Shown here: positions 1 through 8,639 of the stretch, one piece after another
How positions within the stretch are numbered: position 1 is the stretch's first letter
How the letters are laid out: each line of letters begins with the position of its first letter
Assembly: GCA_049999765.1 (NCBI GenBank)
Contig: JBNGIQ010009459.1
Coordinates: forward strand, 350,043 to 374,189
Direction of reading: 5' to 3'
Length of the DNA stretch: 24,147 bases
From: Phaeoceros laevis
Lineage: Eukaryota; Anthocerotophyta; Anthocerotopsida; Notothyladales
Program-made: the position numbers and the translations under genes
Notes under the pieces: generated by a model
Told to the model about the DNA's origin: nothing
What the model saw: the letters and a program-made list of their open reading frames with translations, nothing else
Database searches by the model: none

Positions 1-420
1 CGCCATAGCCCTCTTGCAGATTTTGGATGCACCGCCGCGCCACGTCTAGGCCCAGCAGAGCCTCGCCCCACCGCGCCCAGCAGCGCCGCAGAGCACAGCG
101 CCCTGGCCCAGCAGAGCCCAAGCCCAGCAGAGCCTTGCCGCGCCGCGCCCAGCTGGACCAGCAGGACCAGGAGAGCCTGGCGGCGCCGCACCCAGGGAAG
201 GCATGACGGGACGGGATGCAGGGAGGCAGGGCGGGGTTGCGGTAGCTGGCCAGGCAGGCTGGCCTAGGCATGGCGGGACGGGGCTGCGGGTAGCTGGCAG
301 GCTCGGAGGGCAAGGGGCGGCCTGCGGGGATCGGGCAGGCATGGCGGACGGGGAGCCCTGCAGGCCGGCAGCTGGCCAGGCAGGCATGCCAGGATTGTGA
401 CGGGGCTGCTGGTCGAGCCA
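1..420. repeat. GC-rich low-complexity segment
   Basis: The first ~180 bases are built from degenerate CCCAGCAGAGCC and CGCCGCGCC-type words. The next ~240 are built from GGCAGGCATGGCGG-type words. Open frames here are long on both strands, but they are Gly/Ala/Pro/Arg-rich and carry no recognisable domain. I read them as composition artefacts of a degenerate short-period repeat, not genes. The segment abuts the end of the P450 remnant on the minus strand. Confidence 0.6.
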
Positions 421-587
421 GGGGCGGCAGGCATGGCGCCCCTTGCCGGCAGCATTCCTGGCAGCCGAGTAGAATGCGTCCAGCCGCTGGTTGGACTGCC
501 CCATTTTGACTTTGGGAAGGAAAAACTTGTCCACGAAGGAGAGCCAGGGAATGGCATCCCAAATGCCTTTGCACTATCATCGTGCCC

Positions 588-645
588 GTCACATCCCTCA
601 CAATGTGAATGAGCTCGTCACATCCCTCACAATGCGAATGAGCTC
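588..645. repeat. 29-bp tandem duplication
   Basis: Two adjacent copies of GTCACATCCCTCACAATG(T/C)GAATGAGCTC lie at 588-616 and 617-645, differing at one base. On the minus strand the copies encode part of the P450-like ELIRIVRDVT block. Because 29 is not a multiple of three, the second copy is out of frame. Confidence 0.9.
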
Positions 646-941
646 CCAATCCGGGTCCTCTTTGGCGCCATTGCCCACCTCCCATCTTCGCATTCATGGC
701 ATTGCTAGCAAGCAAATTAAACGAAGAAGTTTTGTAAATTCCATTCATGCATTCATTCATTCATCAATTGCAAAATTTTACGTACGTCTTGATATTGCTT
801 ATGATGAACTGCCAGCACGAGCAGCAGCCTTGTGTTGAGGATCTTGCACCTAGTAGCGGCTGACGGCAGCCTTGCTCATGCCCATTGTGATGGTGTTGTT
901 GAGGTTGAGAGTGGTGATGACGTAGCCCAAGTCCAGAGCCT

Positions 942-979
942 GGCCTCCACCTAATGGTCTCCACCTAATGGTCTCCACC
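942..979. repeat. 14-bp tandem duplication
   Basis: The unit GG(C/T)CTCCACCTAAT occurs at 942-955 and 956-969, followed by a partial third copy at 970-979. It sits inside the P450-like block on the minus strand and shifts its frame. Confidence 0.9.
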
Positions 980-1100
980 ATGTACCTCACTTCCTCCACC
1001 TGGAAGTCACTGATCCTCTTTTGCGTCCTCAGCTTTCTAGTAGTAGTTTCAAAGCATGCATGCAGTTTACACAACAAGTTTAGTAGGTACTTTGGAAGAT

Positions 1101-1350
1101 TTCGAGATCAAACAAGTTTACAAGTGACCTCCTTAAGGTCCCTTCACAAAGATGAGGCACGAAGATTTTGATTTTGAGATCAAACAAGTTACCAGGAAGA
1201 TGAGGCAGTTAATTTCAAGAGGAAGACGAGGCTGTTGTTTTGGAGAGGAAGATGAGGCAGTTGATTTCGAGAGGAAGACGAGGCTGTTGATTTGGAGAGG
1301 AAGATGAGGTAGTTGATTTCGAGATCAAACAAGTTTACAAGTGACCTCCT
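1101..1350. repeat. five-unit 26-bp tandem array between 33-bp direct repeats
   Basis: An identical 33-bp sequence starting TTCGAGATCAAACAAGTTTA lies at 1101-1133 and 1318-1350. Between them, five 26-bp units run at 1195-1220, 1221-1246, 1247-1272, 1273-1298 and 1299-1324. They alternate between a GGAAGATGAGG(C/T)AGTT type and a GGAAGACGAGGCTGTT type, giving a 52-bp higher-order period. A 26-bp period does not preserve a reading frame, so this is unlikely to be coding. Confidence 0.9.
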
Positions 1351-1512
1351 CAGGTCACACATGTGGTAAACTCCAAATGAAGAGAAGACTTAAGAAACTA
1401 AGAGTAGCTCCAAATAAAGAGAAGAATTAACAAACCAAGAGTAGGATAGCGGTGATTAATCTAAACTCATATGCATAATGAAAATCTGAGAAATAATTAA
1501 CTGAACATGTCC

Positions 1513-1704
1513 AAGCTCCAAGGACTCTCTAGACTCTCCAGTACCTATATAAGGTCATCACGATAGTGATACTAGGTAACTTCTTTTTGCAATAGTTTTG
1601 TTAGGTTCAAGCTTCAAGGAGCGTCTAAACTCTACAACACCTATATAAGGTCATCGTGATAGTGATAAATAACTTCTTTTTTTGCACTAGTTTTGGTAGT
1701 CTAA
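1513..1704 (+). repeat. tandemly duplicated 96-bp unit, each with a TATA box
   Basis: Two ~96-bp units (1513-1608 and 1609-1704) share AAGCT(C/T)CAAGGA, CCTATATAAGGTCATC, GATAGTGATA and AACTTCTTTTT in the same order. Each carries TATATAAGG, at 1546-1554 and 1642-1650. The second TATA lies about 90-180 bp before the candidate starts of the ORF that follows. This fits a duplicated core promoter for that ORF, but transcription is not shown by sequence alone. Confidence 0.65.
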
Positions 1705-1819
1705 GGATCTATTTCAGTAGGAATCCAGCCAAGTGTCAAAGTGGTTCAACAAAGAGAGCACATTGCAGGGTGTACTTGGGCGCTTGGTGCCAGTAAAACT
1801 ATTCTCTAGGAACCCATTA

Positions 1820-2322
1820 ATGGCAAAGGAAATGCCAATGGATGATATGGTGCAAGCTCTTCCATTAGATATGCAAGAGCAAATTTTCACTAGACTTGTG
1901 AATTTTTATGGAGATTGTTATCAATATGAGCTAGAATGTAAAACGCTACACATTGGCGTGGAGAAATATTCTTGTTCCTTCGAACAAGAGGATTCTCTGA
2001 AATTTTTTGGACAACTTTTCAAATACTCTGCAGTTCAAAAAAAATACTATATCCAGCATACATACTTTATAGCAGGAACTATCATACTGGACAAAATAGT
2101 TCGGGGGTATCAGTGGTTCACGAAAATGATGTGAATAAGATGATGGAAGACCTTATCAAAATAATGATTTATTCCAAAACCGATATCCAATGTACTATTG
2201 TCGTACATACTGAGCAAACATATGAGGACATCATGTATGGCTATCTCAAGGAAGAGCCGGGAGTTCAGAGCGCCAACTTGGTTCGCACGATGGCGAAGTC
2301 AACGAAGCCTAAAATTGAATGA
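1820..2322 (+). CDS. unrecognised protein, probably frameshifted
   Basis: I do not recognise this protein. An open frame with its first ATG at 1820 (open back to about 1718, so an upstream exon is possible) runs to a stop at 2132-2134. A second frame overlaps it and continues open to 2322, ending in TMAKSTKPKIE. The two join naturally at a run of five G at 2103-2107, where one base lost or gained would give a single protein of about 167 residues. The segment LPLDMQEQIFTRL near residue 15 loosely resembles an F-box core (LPxDLxExIxxRL), too weak for a call. The rest is mixed polar with no membrane segment. The duplicated TATA unit upstream argues for a transcribed locus. It may be a young pseudogene, a consensus error, or a gene with a short intron near 2100. 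Confidence 0.35.
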
Positions 2323-3148
2323 ACCATGCGTCCACATAGTCAGTGAATTAAGAGTTTCAACATAGTCATTCTATATTTGTTACTTGTCTGGCAAGTCTTA
2401 GAAGAACTAGGTGTTTTATGGTTTTCATAATTTGGTTTCATTTGTCATGTTTTCAACGTTAATAAATATTCCCATGTATAAACAATCTCTAGTGTAAATA
2501 CTTCCATGGTGTAGATATTTTCAAAGTGCAAACTGTGAAATTTAGAGGATTAGCTCGTAGAGTGAGCTGCAACATCACGTTCACGTTGCATTCTACATGT
2601 TGATGCATGTTTCCGTAGGATAAGGATAAGGAATTTTCATAAGCCATGATTAAAATAGTCAAGTGAGGTTTTTGTATAAAGTTTTTGGGATAGAAGAAAG
2701 TAGGGGTGTTGTGGACAAACCGGTTTATAATTAGGTCTTAACTGCCTCGTGGCTATAGTTTTTAAAATCTGCAAGGGTGTCCTATGACTGCTTGGGAAAT
2801 TTGTACAACTAGTGACCCGGTTTCTTGCTTCTTGAGGGTCCAGAGCCTACATTGCATGGGCAACGCCAAAGGTCACGGTGTTGCTGCTTCTTATGGCATT
2901 TCGAAGTTCGAACGGCCCAAATTAAACAGTATACTAGTCATTAAGACTTTGCCTAGTATGCCTACAGCTGCTATGCAAATTTTCTGCGCCACAACATGCA
3001 TCCCAATTGAGCACTCGTGCTGCATCTCGGGTGCACACACGTAAAAGAACACCTCTCTAGCTCTCTCCCCAACTGTTTTCATAAGAATCTGACAAACAGA
3101 TTTTCTCCGATTTTTCGATCACGTGGTCCCGCATTAGTCACAATGTCA
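2323..3148. other. intergenic, no gene seen
   Basis: Mostly AT-rich to about 2780, then mixed composition. Open frames are short, mostly lack a good start and show no domain. It separates the plus-strand ORF ending at 2322 from the 3' end of the minus-strand secreted-protein gene, so both 3' UTRs probably lie here. Confidence 0.5.
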
Positions 3149-3758
3149 TTATTCGTGCTGCTGAGGCGGCGGTTGTGGCATATGGACGTGGTTGCCGAGT
3201 CTCGGTTGCTGATGGCCGTGCTTCGGTTGTGGCGTATGGACGTCGTTGCCAATTCTCGGTTGCTTATGGCCCTGCTTCCTGATCTTCTTTACCTTGTGGC
3301 CTTGCTTGTGGGTTACCTTGGCCTTCGTCAAGGACACCACGGGGAGCGCTGGATGTGCACCAATAGCAATGGAAAAAGCAGGCACTCCCGGCTGCGGCCG
3401 GGCGGGCTGGGTGCCATCGCTGGGTGGTTTCACAAGTGCTACTGGATCCGGGCCCGCGTACACGAAAACTGGGATCTCTGCAGCAACAAAACAACTCACA
3501 GCTCAGGATTTTACAAGCTTAGTGTAAGGTGCACGCTCAATATGTATGTGCTAGCTGCGAACTCAATCAAGGGACGGATTTCAAAGCATCGACTAAACTA
3601 AGAGCAGAACACATGTATGAAAGGTGATTTGTACCTGAAGATTCAGTGAGATGTCGACCGGCAAGTCCCATGGGTAGATGGCTTGCTAACAAGCACAAAA
3701 CCAAGGAGAGCAGGAAGTAAAGATCTAGAAAACATCTATGGGGCTGCGACTTGGCCAT
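3149..3758 (-). CDS. small secreted His/Pro/Gln-rich protein with C-terminal repeats
   Basis: Two exons fit well: 3758-3635 and 3477-3149, with a 157-bp GT-AG intron (donor CAG/GTACAA, acceptor TTGCTGCAG/AG). The product is 150 residues. The N-terminus has a clear signal peptide: a basic start, then a leucine-rich core at about residues 10-25 and likely cleavage between 26 and 34. The mature part has a Pro-rich stretch (about 50-75), a basic stretch KVKKIRKQ (103-110), then two 18-residue repeats at 111-128 and 129-146 sharing GH-x-QPR-(I/L)-GN-x-VH-x-PQP. It ends in PPPQQHE. A TATA box lies upstream at 3847-3853. The export signal and repeats suggest a wall protein or a peptide precursor cleaved outside the cell; I know no family that matches. 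The overlapping plus-strand frame lacks an early ATG and any domain. Fairly sure it is a gene; function unknown. Confidence 0.65.
3164..3271 (-). repeat. two in-frame 54-bp repeats in the secreted-protein gene
   Basis: Units at 3271-3218 and 3217-3164 (minus strand) encode the two 18-residue repeats. They start GGCCAT(A/C)AGCAACCGAGA and differ at scattered sites. The frame is kept and the GH, QPR, GN, VH and PQP positions are conserved, which suggests selection on the protein rather than a neutral repeat. Confidence 0.75.
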
Positions 3759-3846
3759 GGATACTATGGCTCAGGCTTGAAATCAAACTTCACAACAACT
3801 TTTGATAAATTTCAAGGTTGCCGGTGTACATGTCCTCGGCCTTGCC

Positions 3847-3853
3847 TTTTATA
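3847..3853 (-). promoter_or_regulatory. TATA box of the secreted-protein gene
   Basis: TATAAAA on the minus strand, about 90 bp before the ATG at 3758. This leaves room for a ~60-bp 5' UTR. Farther upstream, at about 3913-3934, lies a cluster of GCTAGC-type palindromic words. Confidence 0.55.
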
Positions 3854-4783
3854 CATAGGACCCTTGAAATTTAGCTCCTTGGAGCTAGGAAGTGCAACTC
3901 TAAGCGTGTTGAAGCTAGCTAGCCAGCTAGCTCCTTAGAGCTCGGGCGAATCCGTAACGGTGAGATGGTCAAAATGTAATTGAGGTTCTCCTTGGGACGT
4001 GGAGACTAGCTAGCTAGTTAATAATCAACCAAGCACCCCCCATGCCATTCTCATGAGATCTCGCTTGAGCCCATTTTCTTCTCAGACTGAGTCATATGAA
4101 GCTCATGAATGCTGGAAGCGCAAAAACAATTATGTGAGATAATGTCATCGACATAGTACGTTTTAAGTTTCCAAATTGCATAGCACCAACGAGACAGGTC
4201 CCTTGACCGGGCCCATGGTGAGCATATGCCGCGATCATGGTATTCCATGTCACCACATAGATCTTTTGTTCTCACATGTACACTGTCAAGTTTACATTCT
4301 GCGATCACCTAATACTCCACCCTTTGTGAGCATGGCGTTTGATTAGGTATTCGGTGATCAATGCTCTCCTCTCCAGGCCTAGGGATCATAGTACTGGAGA
4401 TTCCACTGTTCTACTGTACGGTGTAAAGTGAGCCAGTTTCTGTTTGATTATATAGCAAGCCGTTGGGACCTTGCCCAGGAGGTGCATGCCTGAAGAGAAC
4501 AAGCGGGTGCATTCAAGAAGTCGCCTGGCCATGGGTTGCAAGGCTGGCCAGAGCCGGATCATCTGGACATGAGCACAGTTTTGCACATTTTCGTTCACGA
4601 CCAGTACAAGCTTATAAAGTGAGCACGCTCAAGTTGAACGACTCTACCACCTCTCAGTCCTGAAGTTATTGAACACAGAGCTACCTGGAGAAAGCCCAAA
4701 TCCTGCCTACTGAATTGGACGACTTCCTCACATACAGTAGTATCATCAACTGACCGACCGATAACGCATGAATTGCGTCTTCA
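3854..4783. other. upstream region and spacer, no gene seen
   Basis: It holds AGCTAGCTAGCC-type words near 3913-3934 and 4004-4018 and otherwise unremarkable mixed sequence. Open frames are short and without recognisable content. The right part is the 3' flank of the DUF1218 gene. Confidence 0.45.
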
Positions 4784-5542
4784 TTACAGCTCTCCCCTGG
4801 AGACAATCACTCCAGAGTCCGGACTCCAGCAGAGCTCGGAGCTTGTTTCCTCAGTGCCAGGGTGCATCGTCCAAGCCTTTCCTAGAATATCCATAGCTAC
4901 TTCTACAGTATGTACATCAGCTGCTGGAACAGAGGAAATGGTAGACGGCGGTGGAGCAGATGCCGTACTGTACCGTACATCAAGCGCCCCGTAGGAGCCC
5001 TTCTCATCTAGCCCGAGCAGGTAATCGTCCCTGGCATTGAGCGCCAGCATGAGGCTCACCAGCCAGAACAGCGTGGCGTCCAGGGCCAGGAAGGCACCTC
5101 CCCCCATGAGGCCATTGATGCCCGGGCTAGGGCAGGTTCCGAGGTGAGGCGTATGCTTGCGCGGTCTGTGGGAGATGGCGGCCCATAGCAGGAGGCCCTC
5201 GGCAGTGAGGAAGACGGCCAGAGACAGCAGCACGAAGACGAGCAGGCCGGTGCTCCTGGACAGCGCGTGCAACGGCACCACTCTGCCGTTGTAGGGGAAC
5301 AGGAGCGACGCGAGCGCGACGAGGAAGGAGAGGAAGAGCAGGGCCACGGCCAGGATGGCCAGGAGCGGGCTGCTGTCTCTGGGGTACGCGCAGAAGCTGA
5401 GGCCGTCGAATTGCGTGGGAACGATGTTCTGCGTGTTCGGCTTCACGTTTTCCGCAAACACTCCCAGGATGAAGGCCGCTATCCCTGGAATCAGCACAGC
5501 TGCGGTGGCCAGTGCCACCTGAGATCTGCCTCTCCCCGCCAT
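4784..5542 (-). CDS. DUF1218 four-helix membrane protein (MODIFYING WALL LIGNIN-like)
   Basis: Single-exon gene for 252 residues. DUF1218 features are clear: an N-terminal helix ending in GVFAENVKP (about 8-30), the FCAYP motif with Cys51, a second helix (about 59-82) ending in LLFPYNGRVVP, a third helix (about 98-122), then CPSPG with Cys137, and a fourth helix with GGGAFLALDATLFWLVSLMLALNARDDY (about 147-174). The two cysteines are a likely conserved pair. Arabidopsis relatives (MWL1/2, DEAL/VCC types) are ER or plasma-membrane proteins affecting lignin and organ symmetry; the role here is inferred from the family. The C-terminal tail after residue 175 (~77 residues) is longer than usual and low in homology. 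The frame is open 70 codons further upstream, to an ATG at 5752, but the ATG at 5542 puts the first helix right after MAGRGRS as in the family. The intronless structure is somewhat unusual. Confidence 0.93.
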   Translation of the reverse strand: MAGRGRSQVALATAAVLIPGIAAFILGVFAENVKPNTQNIVPTQFDGLSFCAYPRDSSPLLAILAVALLFLSFLVALASLLFPYNGRVVPLHALSRSTGLLVFVLLSLAVFLTAEGLLLWAAISHRPRKHTPHLGTCPSPGINGLMGGGAFLALDATLFWLVSLMLALNARDDYLLGLDEKGSYGALDVRYSTASAPPPSTISSVPAADVHTVEVAMDILGKAWTMHPGTEETSSELCWSPDSGVIVSRGEL

Positions 5543-5877
5543 CCCCGCCGTCGTAGACCTGCCACCTGGGGATCGGAGGTCTCGGCAAGCCTGCTTCTGA
5601 TGCCAGAGCGCTTGCTTTGATCCCCTGGGACTCTCCCGGGAGATTCCATGGAATTGCGCTTGGAGGTGGCGTCGGAGCAAACGGTGAGAGGAGCCGGCCG
5701 GCGGGACGGCCAAGGCGGCATTCTCAGCCGTGTCCCCCGAGCGGGACGTCACGCCAGTGGGAGCATTCTTTTGTTTTTTCTCGTTTGTTGTTTGTTTGCT
5801 GCGGGTGAGGCAATTGAGATGAAGACGGAGGACGAGCCGGCTCAGGACGGGACTGTTGATGACAGGCGGACTTCAGG
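5543..5877 (-). promoter_or_regulatory. 5' flank of the DUF1218 gene
   Basis: GC-rich, with a pyrimidine/T-rich patch at about 5765-5800. The coding frame continues upstream through 5752 without homology to known N-termini, so I read it as 5' UTR or promoter that happens to be open. The rest of any promoter is hidden by the gap at 5878-5977. Confidence 0.35.
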
Positions 5878-5977
5878 NNNNNNNNNNNNNNNNNNNNNNN
5901 NNNNNNNNNNNNNNNNNNNNNNNNNNNNNNNNNNNNNNNNNNNNNNNNNNNNNNNNNNNNNNNNNNNNNNNNNNNNN
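5878..5977. other. 100-N assembly gap
   Basis: Exactly 100 N, a conventional scaffold gap of unknown true length. It lies upstream of the DUF1218 gene. Confidence 0.99.
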
Positions 5978-7070
5978 AAGGTAGACTATGCAACAAAGCA
6001 GGAATTCCTTGGTACTGAGAACAGTTGCATTTTCATGCCTTGTTCCCAACTCTGTAAAAATAGACGAGGTGAACATGGCCTTGAAAGTGCTGCCTTGGCG
6101 ATGTATCCATTTTAAGTAGCTTTGTGCAACATGTGTATAGGGAAACTGCTGGTTGCTGGCTGCATCTGGAGAGCAATCCGTCTGATCTCAGTGTAGATAC
6201 TGGCGGGTGAACCATGACAAGAATTTCCAAAGCTGGACATCGTCGGTGAATTTCACTTCAAGGCAACCACCAACAGCATGCTGGAGTCCTGGATCATGTC
6301 ACTCAACCCAAACAAAAACGTTTTTGATTCATACAGCTGCTATCCGGGGTGGACTTTCTGGTCCCGAATGGAAATGAATAGATTGCCAAAAGCTTTAGAA
6401 AATAAGTAGACAGCACTCGAGGGATTTCAAGCTGGTGATAATTAATAGATTGGGCACATGATTCCATGAACCACCGAGTCCTAGTCCATTGCCGTTCGGG
6501 GCACCAAGCTCTAACCACAAGCCTAACCACATGGGGGCCCAATTTAATAAGTCCTAATTGCAGTTGCATTTCCAAACCCAGTAAAATGAAGGCAAAAGGA
6601 CGAGGTGAACATGGCCATTGGCCACCGACCCACTGTGGTGGACACTGGACACTGCATGAAAGCTTGCGGTAAATTGCGGTTAGTGGGTCATGGCAAGAGC
6701 CATCGATGTAGCTGAATCCTGTGCACTTGCACACTCTTCCAGCACTGTTAAAAAGGTATGATTGCCTACAGCGGCCTTCTGGATTGGTTGTGAAGCGTGG
6801 CTCGTAGAAGCGTCTCTTTTTAGTAGGTCCTGGCCATACACTGCCTTCTTATATTAGCCTGCACCGGATTTGGAAAAGGCATTCAAGGAATGCGTTTTTT
6901 CCCGTTTTTGAGGAAAATAGTTACGAATGCGTCAGCCGACAGGTCCCTCTGTGCGCTGCACCTCTTGATCACACGGTAGAAGGATTGTTGGGCTAGCTGC
7001 GACTTGACCCAAGCAGGGCTTGTGCGCATTGTCGACCCACAACGCGACCTTGGACTTCTTGTGCTTAAAA
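5978..7070. other. intergenic with a degenerate repeat pair, no gene seen
   Basis: The word GACGAGGTGAACATGGCC occurs at 6063-6080 and 6599-6616. Each copy is preceded by AGTTGCATTT(T/C)C and a (G)TAAAA(A/T) stretch, so these are diverged copies of one repeat about 536 bp apart. The longest frame (minus, 6734-6303) crosses the second copy and has no recognisable domain. Confidence 0.4.
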
Positions 7071-7562
7071 TCAGGATTCCGTATCCTTTACTCCGGCTGT
7101 TGACACACCAGTGTGTGCGATGTGAGAAAAACCCTTGTCAGAGCGGCTCTTGTAGCTCTGTCGCAGTCCGCTCCGGACGGAGATTCTTTGCAGGAGCTCG
7201 ACTGAGCTGTGTTCAGAAGGACAAACCTGCAACCATGGCTCAATCATCAGTTGAACTTTGGAGCAGTTGGTCTTCGGCGTCCAGGTGGACGCAAAGCTGG
7301 TGTGGAGGTTCAAGTCGGTGGGTGACCTCTTCCAGGTGGCATGTGCATCTCTCGCTAACTCGCACTGCGGTGGGCCTGTGACAACAATACTTACCAAGAT
7401 GAAAGCGAAGCTGGTAAACAGGAAGATGGTAAGAGCGCACTTGGCAACAGTGCAACCACATGCAGTGCATCTCTCAACTCTGCCAGAGAGCTTAATAGTG
7501 AGCCCGTTATTGCAGACTCTCCCAACAGGGATGGCGGGAGCTGTCTGCTTTGTGCTGACCAA
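7071..7562 (-). CDS. doubtful exon with one membrane segment
   Basis: I do not recognise this. The minus-strand frame is 163 codons but has no ATG near its upstream end (only TTG), so a real gene would need an upstream exon. It encodes a Cys-rich patch (CTACGCTVAKC), then a strong hydrophobic stretch CALTIFLFTSFAFILVSIVV, then a polar part with DLNLHTSFASTWTPKTNC. A GTAAGT lies right after the hydrophobic codons (near 7396), and CAG/GTTTGT occurs near 7227; either could be a splice donor. The amino-acid order looks more protein-like than the surrounding shadow frames, but without homology it could be chance or a decayed gene. Confidence 0.22.
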   Translation of the reverse strand: MVSTKQTAPAIPVGRVCNNGLTIKLSGRVERCTACGCTVAKCALTIFLFTSFAFILVSIVVTGPPQCELARDAHATWKRSPTDLNLHTSFASTWTPKTNCSKVQLMIEPWLQVCPSEHSSVELLQRISVRSGLRQSYKSRSDKGFSHIAHTGVSTAGVKDTES

Positions 7563-7920
7563 CTCTCAGTCGTCACAGACGGGTCGTGGGTGGAGGACTC
7601 GAGCAGCCCCTGGTACTATCCCGTTCCACGTTGCACTTTTAGCACCGTGTCAGTTTAATTCTTTGCACTTCGGGATCACTTAGGACCAGACCTGTGACTC
7701 AGGTGTGGCGCAGGTCCAAAGAATTGTGGAGGCGACTGTGGGAGAAATATATCTCAGATCTGATAGAGTGGTGGGACAACTGGAGCAACCAAGTAAGTAG
7801 CAGACTGTGAAGCACCTAACTAGTCGTTTGTTTGGCATTTGCGCCAAATGCTTTGTACTCGTGGGTTTGATGAATCAACTTCCAGCTTCATCCAGATTTT
7901 AGGCACAAGAGTACCAAGGA

Positions 7921-7954
7921 GGGACTTCGGGCAGAGAGGGACTTCGGGCAGAGA
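7921..7954. repeat. 17-bp tandem duplication
   Basis: GGGACTTCGGGCAGAGA occurs twice without a spacer, at 7921-7937 and 7938-7954. Confidence 0.9.
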
Positions 7955-8003
7955 GCTGGAATACCCCGAAATGCCCGAAATGGGTGACAGTTCCTCTGGA
8001 AAG

Positions 8004-8025
8004 GAAGACGTCATGAAGACGTCAT
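8004..8025. repeat. 11-bp tandem duplication
   Basis: GAAGACGTCAT occurs twice in tandem, at 8004-8014 and 8015-8025. Each copy contains the palindrome GACGTC (the core of the TGACGTCA CRE/bZIP-type site). Confidence 0.85.
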
Positions 8026-8040
8026 GCATGGAGCTGATAG

Positions 8041-8112
8041 GGACAGGTACAACAGTTCTGGTGGTAACTGAAGAAGGGACAGGTACAACAGTTCTGGTGG
8101 TAACTGAAGAAT
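8041..8112. repeat. 36-bp tandem duplication
   Basis: Two units starting GGACAGGTACAACAGTTCTG lie at about 8041-8076 and 8077-8112. The 36-bp period keeps frame and would encode GTGTTVLVVTEE twice, in a 109-codon plus-strand frame (7839-8168) that has no recognised domain. The frame may be fortuitous. Confidence 0.85.
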
Positions 8113-8175
8113 CAAGAAACTGGCTGACTTTCCTCGTTTTCTGGGACTGCACCCATATCGAAACATAGAAAGTGT

Positions 8176-8460
8176 GGGCGAGGTAGAGAGGCTCTCAGGG
8201 TATTTAACGGAATGCAGGAGGGTGGAGTAGACCTAAGCTCACACACAATTGTCGATGTTCATGTGGCAGCATGCACAGCAACAATTAGACAACGCCCCCC
8301 AGGCCTAACACGAACCCATGTCCATCAAACTCTTTGCTGTGCATATCCAGCCCAGTGGTGCAGTGCTTTGCCGAACCAGGATGCTGTGCGGCACTGGACT
8401 GGATATTCACAGCAATGAGGGATATGACATGCCTGGAGAAGGTGACAGTATAGTTTTTTC
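8176..8460 (+). pseudogene. PPR protein fragment (first block)
   Basis: The frame encodes EALRVFNGMQEGGVDLSSHT and then AACTA, which matches the end of one PPR motif and the start of the next (E-AL-x-x-F-x-x-MQ-x-x-GV-x-x-x-x-x-T-x-x-x-x-x-x-AC). From about 8349, another frame reads VVQCFAEPGCCAALDWIFTAM, like the A-x-x-CF-x-x-M-x-x-x-D-W-x-x-x-AMI segment of a PLS-type PPR motif. The two parts lie in different frames with no splice signals between them, so this is decayed sequence. Intact relatives bind organellar RNA. Confidence 0.5.
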
Positions 8461-8639
8461 TTTACTTCAAAGGATGAGGCACTGCCGGACAGCATCACAT
8501 TTCTTTTACTGTATGTTATAGTCATGTAGGATTGGTGACATGGGTTCTTGTTAGGCCTGCGAGGGAGGTATTTGATTGCTGATTGGGATTCTGCAAGAAC
8601 AATGCTGCAGCAGAGCTGACTAGTTACTAATTCTAGATG

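Larger units (their letters stand above)
420..1077 (-). pseudogene. cytochrome P450 remnant (plant A-type), broken
   Basis: Read on the minus strand, two blocks resemble the N-terminal third of a plant A-type P450, in the right order. The first (about 1077-845) contains DFQVEEVRYMVETIR and then DLGYVITTLNLNN, like the C-helix region and the following DL-x-LTLNN segment. The second (about 645-420) contains ELIRIVRDVT and then FVDKFFLPKVKMGQSNQRLD, like the IPWL-x-W-x-D segment before the F/G helices. No heme-binding FxxGxRxCxG loop or ExxR is present in the window. The frame is broken by stops and by two tandem duplications (14 bp at 942-979, 29 bp at 588-645). Family assignment rests on motif memory and is moderately sure; P450 subfamily cannot be given. 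If functional once, it was an ER-anchored monooxygenase. Confidence 0.5.

Noticed and set aside
46-534. 162-codon minus-strand frame at the left edge
   Set aside because: Only its first ~35 codons look like protein (the P450 remnant). The rest is the GC-rich repeat read as Pro/Ala/Gly.
3017-3601. 194-codon plus-strand frame over the secreted-protein gene
   Set aside because: It begins at GTG, not ATG, and is Leu/Arg/His-rich, as expected from the antisense of the His/Pro/Gln-rich tail. The minus strand has a TATA box, signal peptide and intron.
6303-6734. 143-codon minus-strand frame
   Set aside because: No domain or coherent pattern; it crosses a degenerate repeat.
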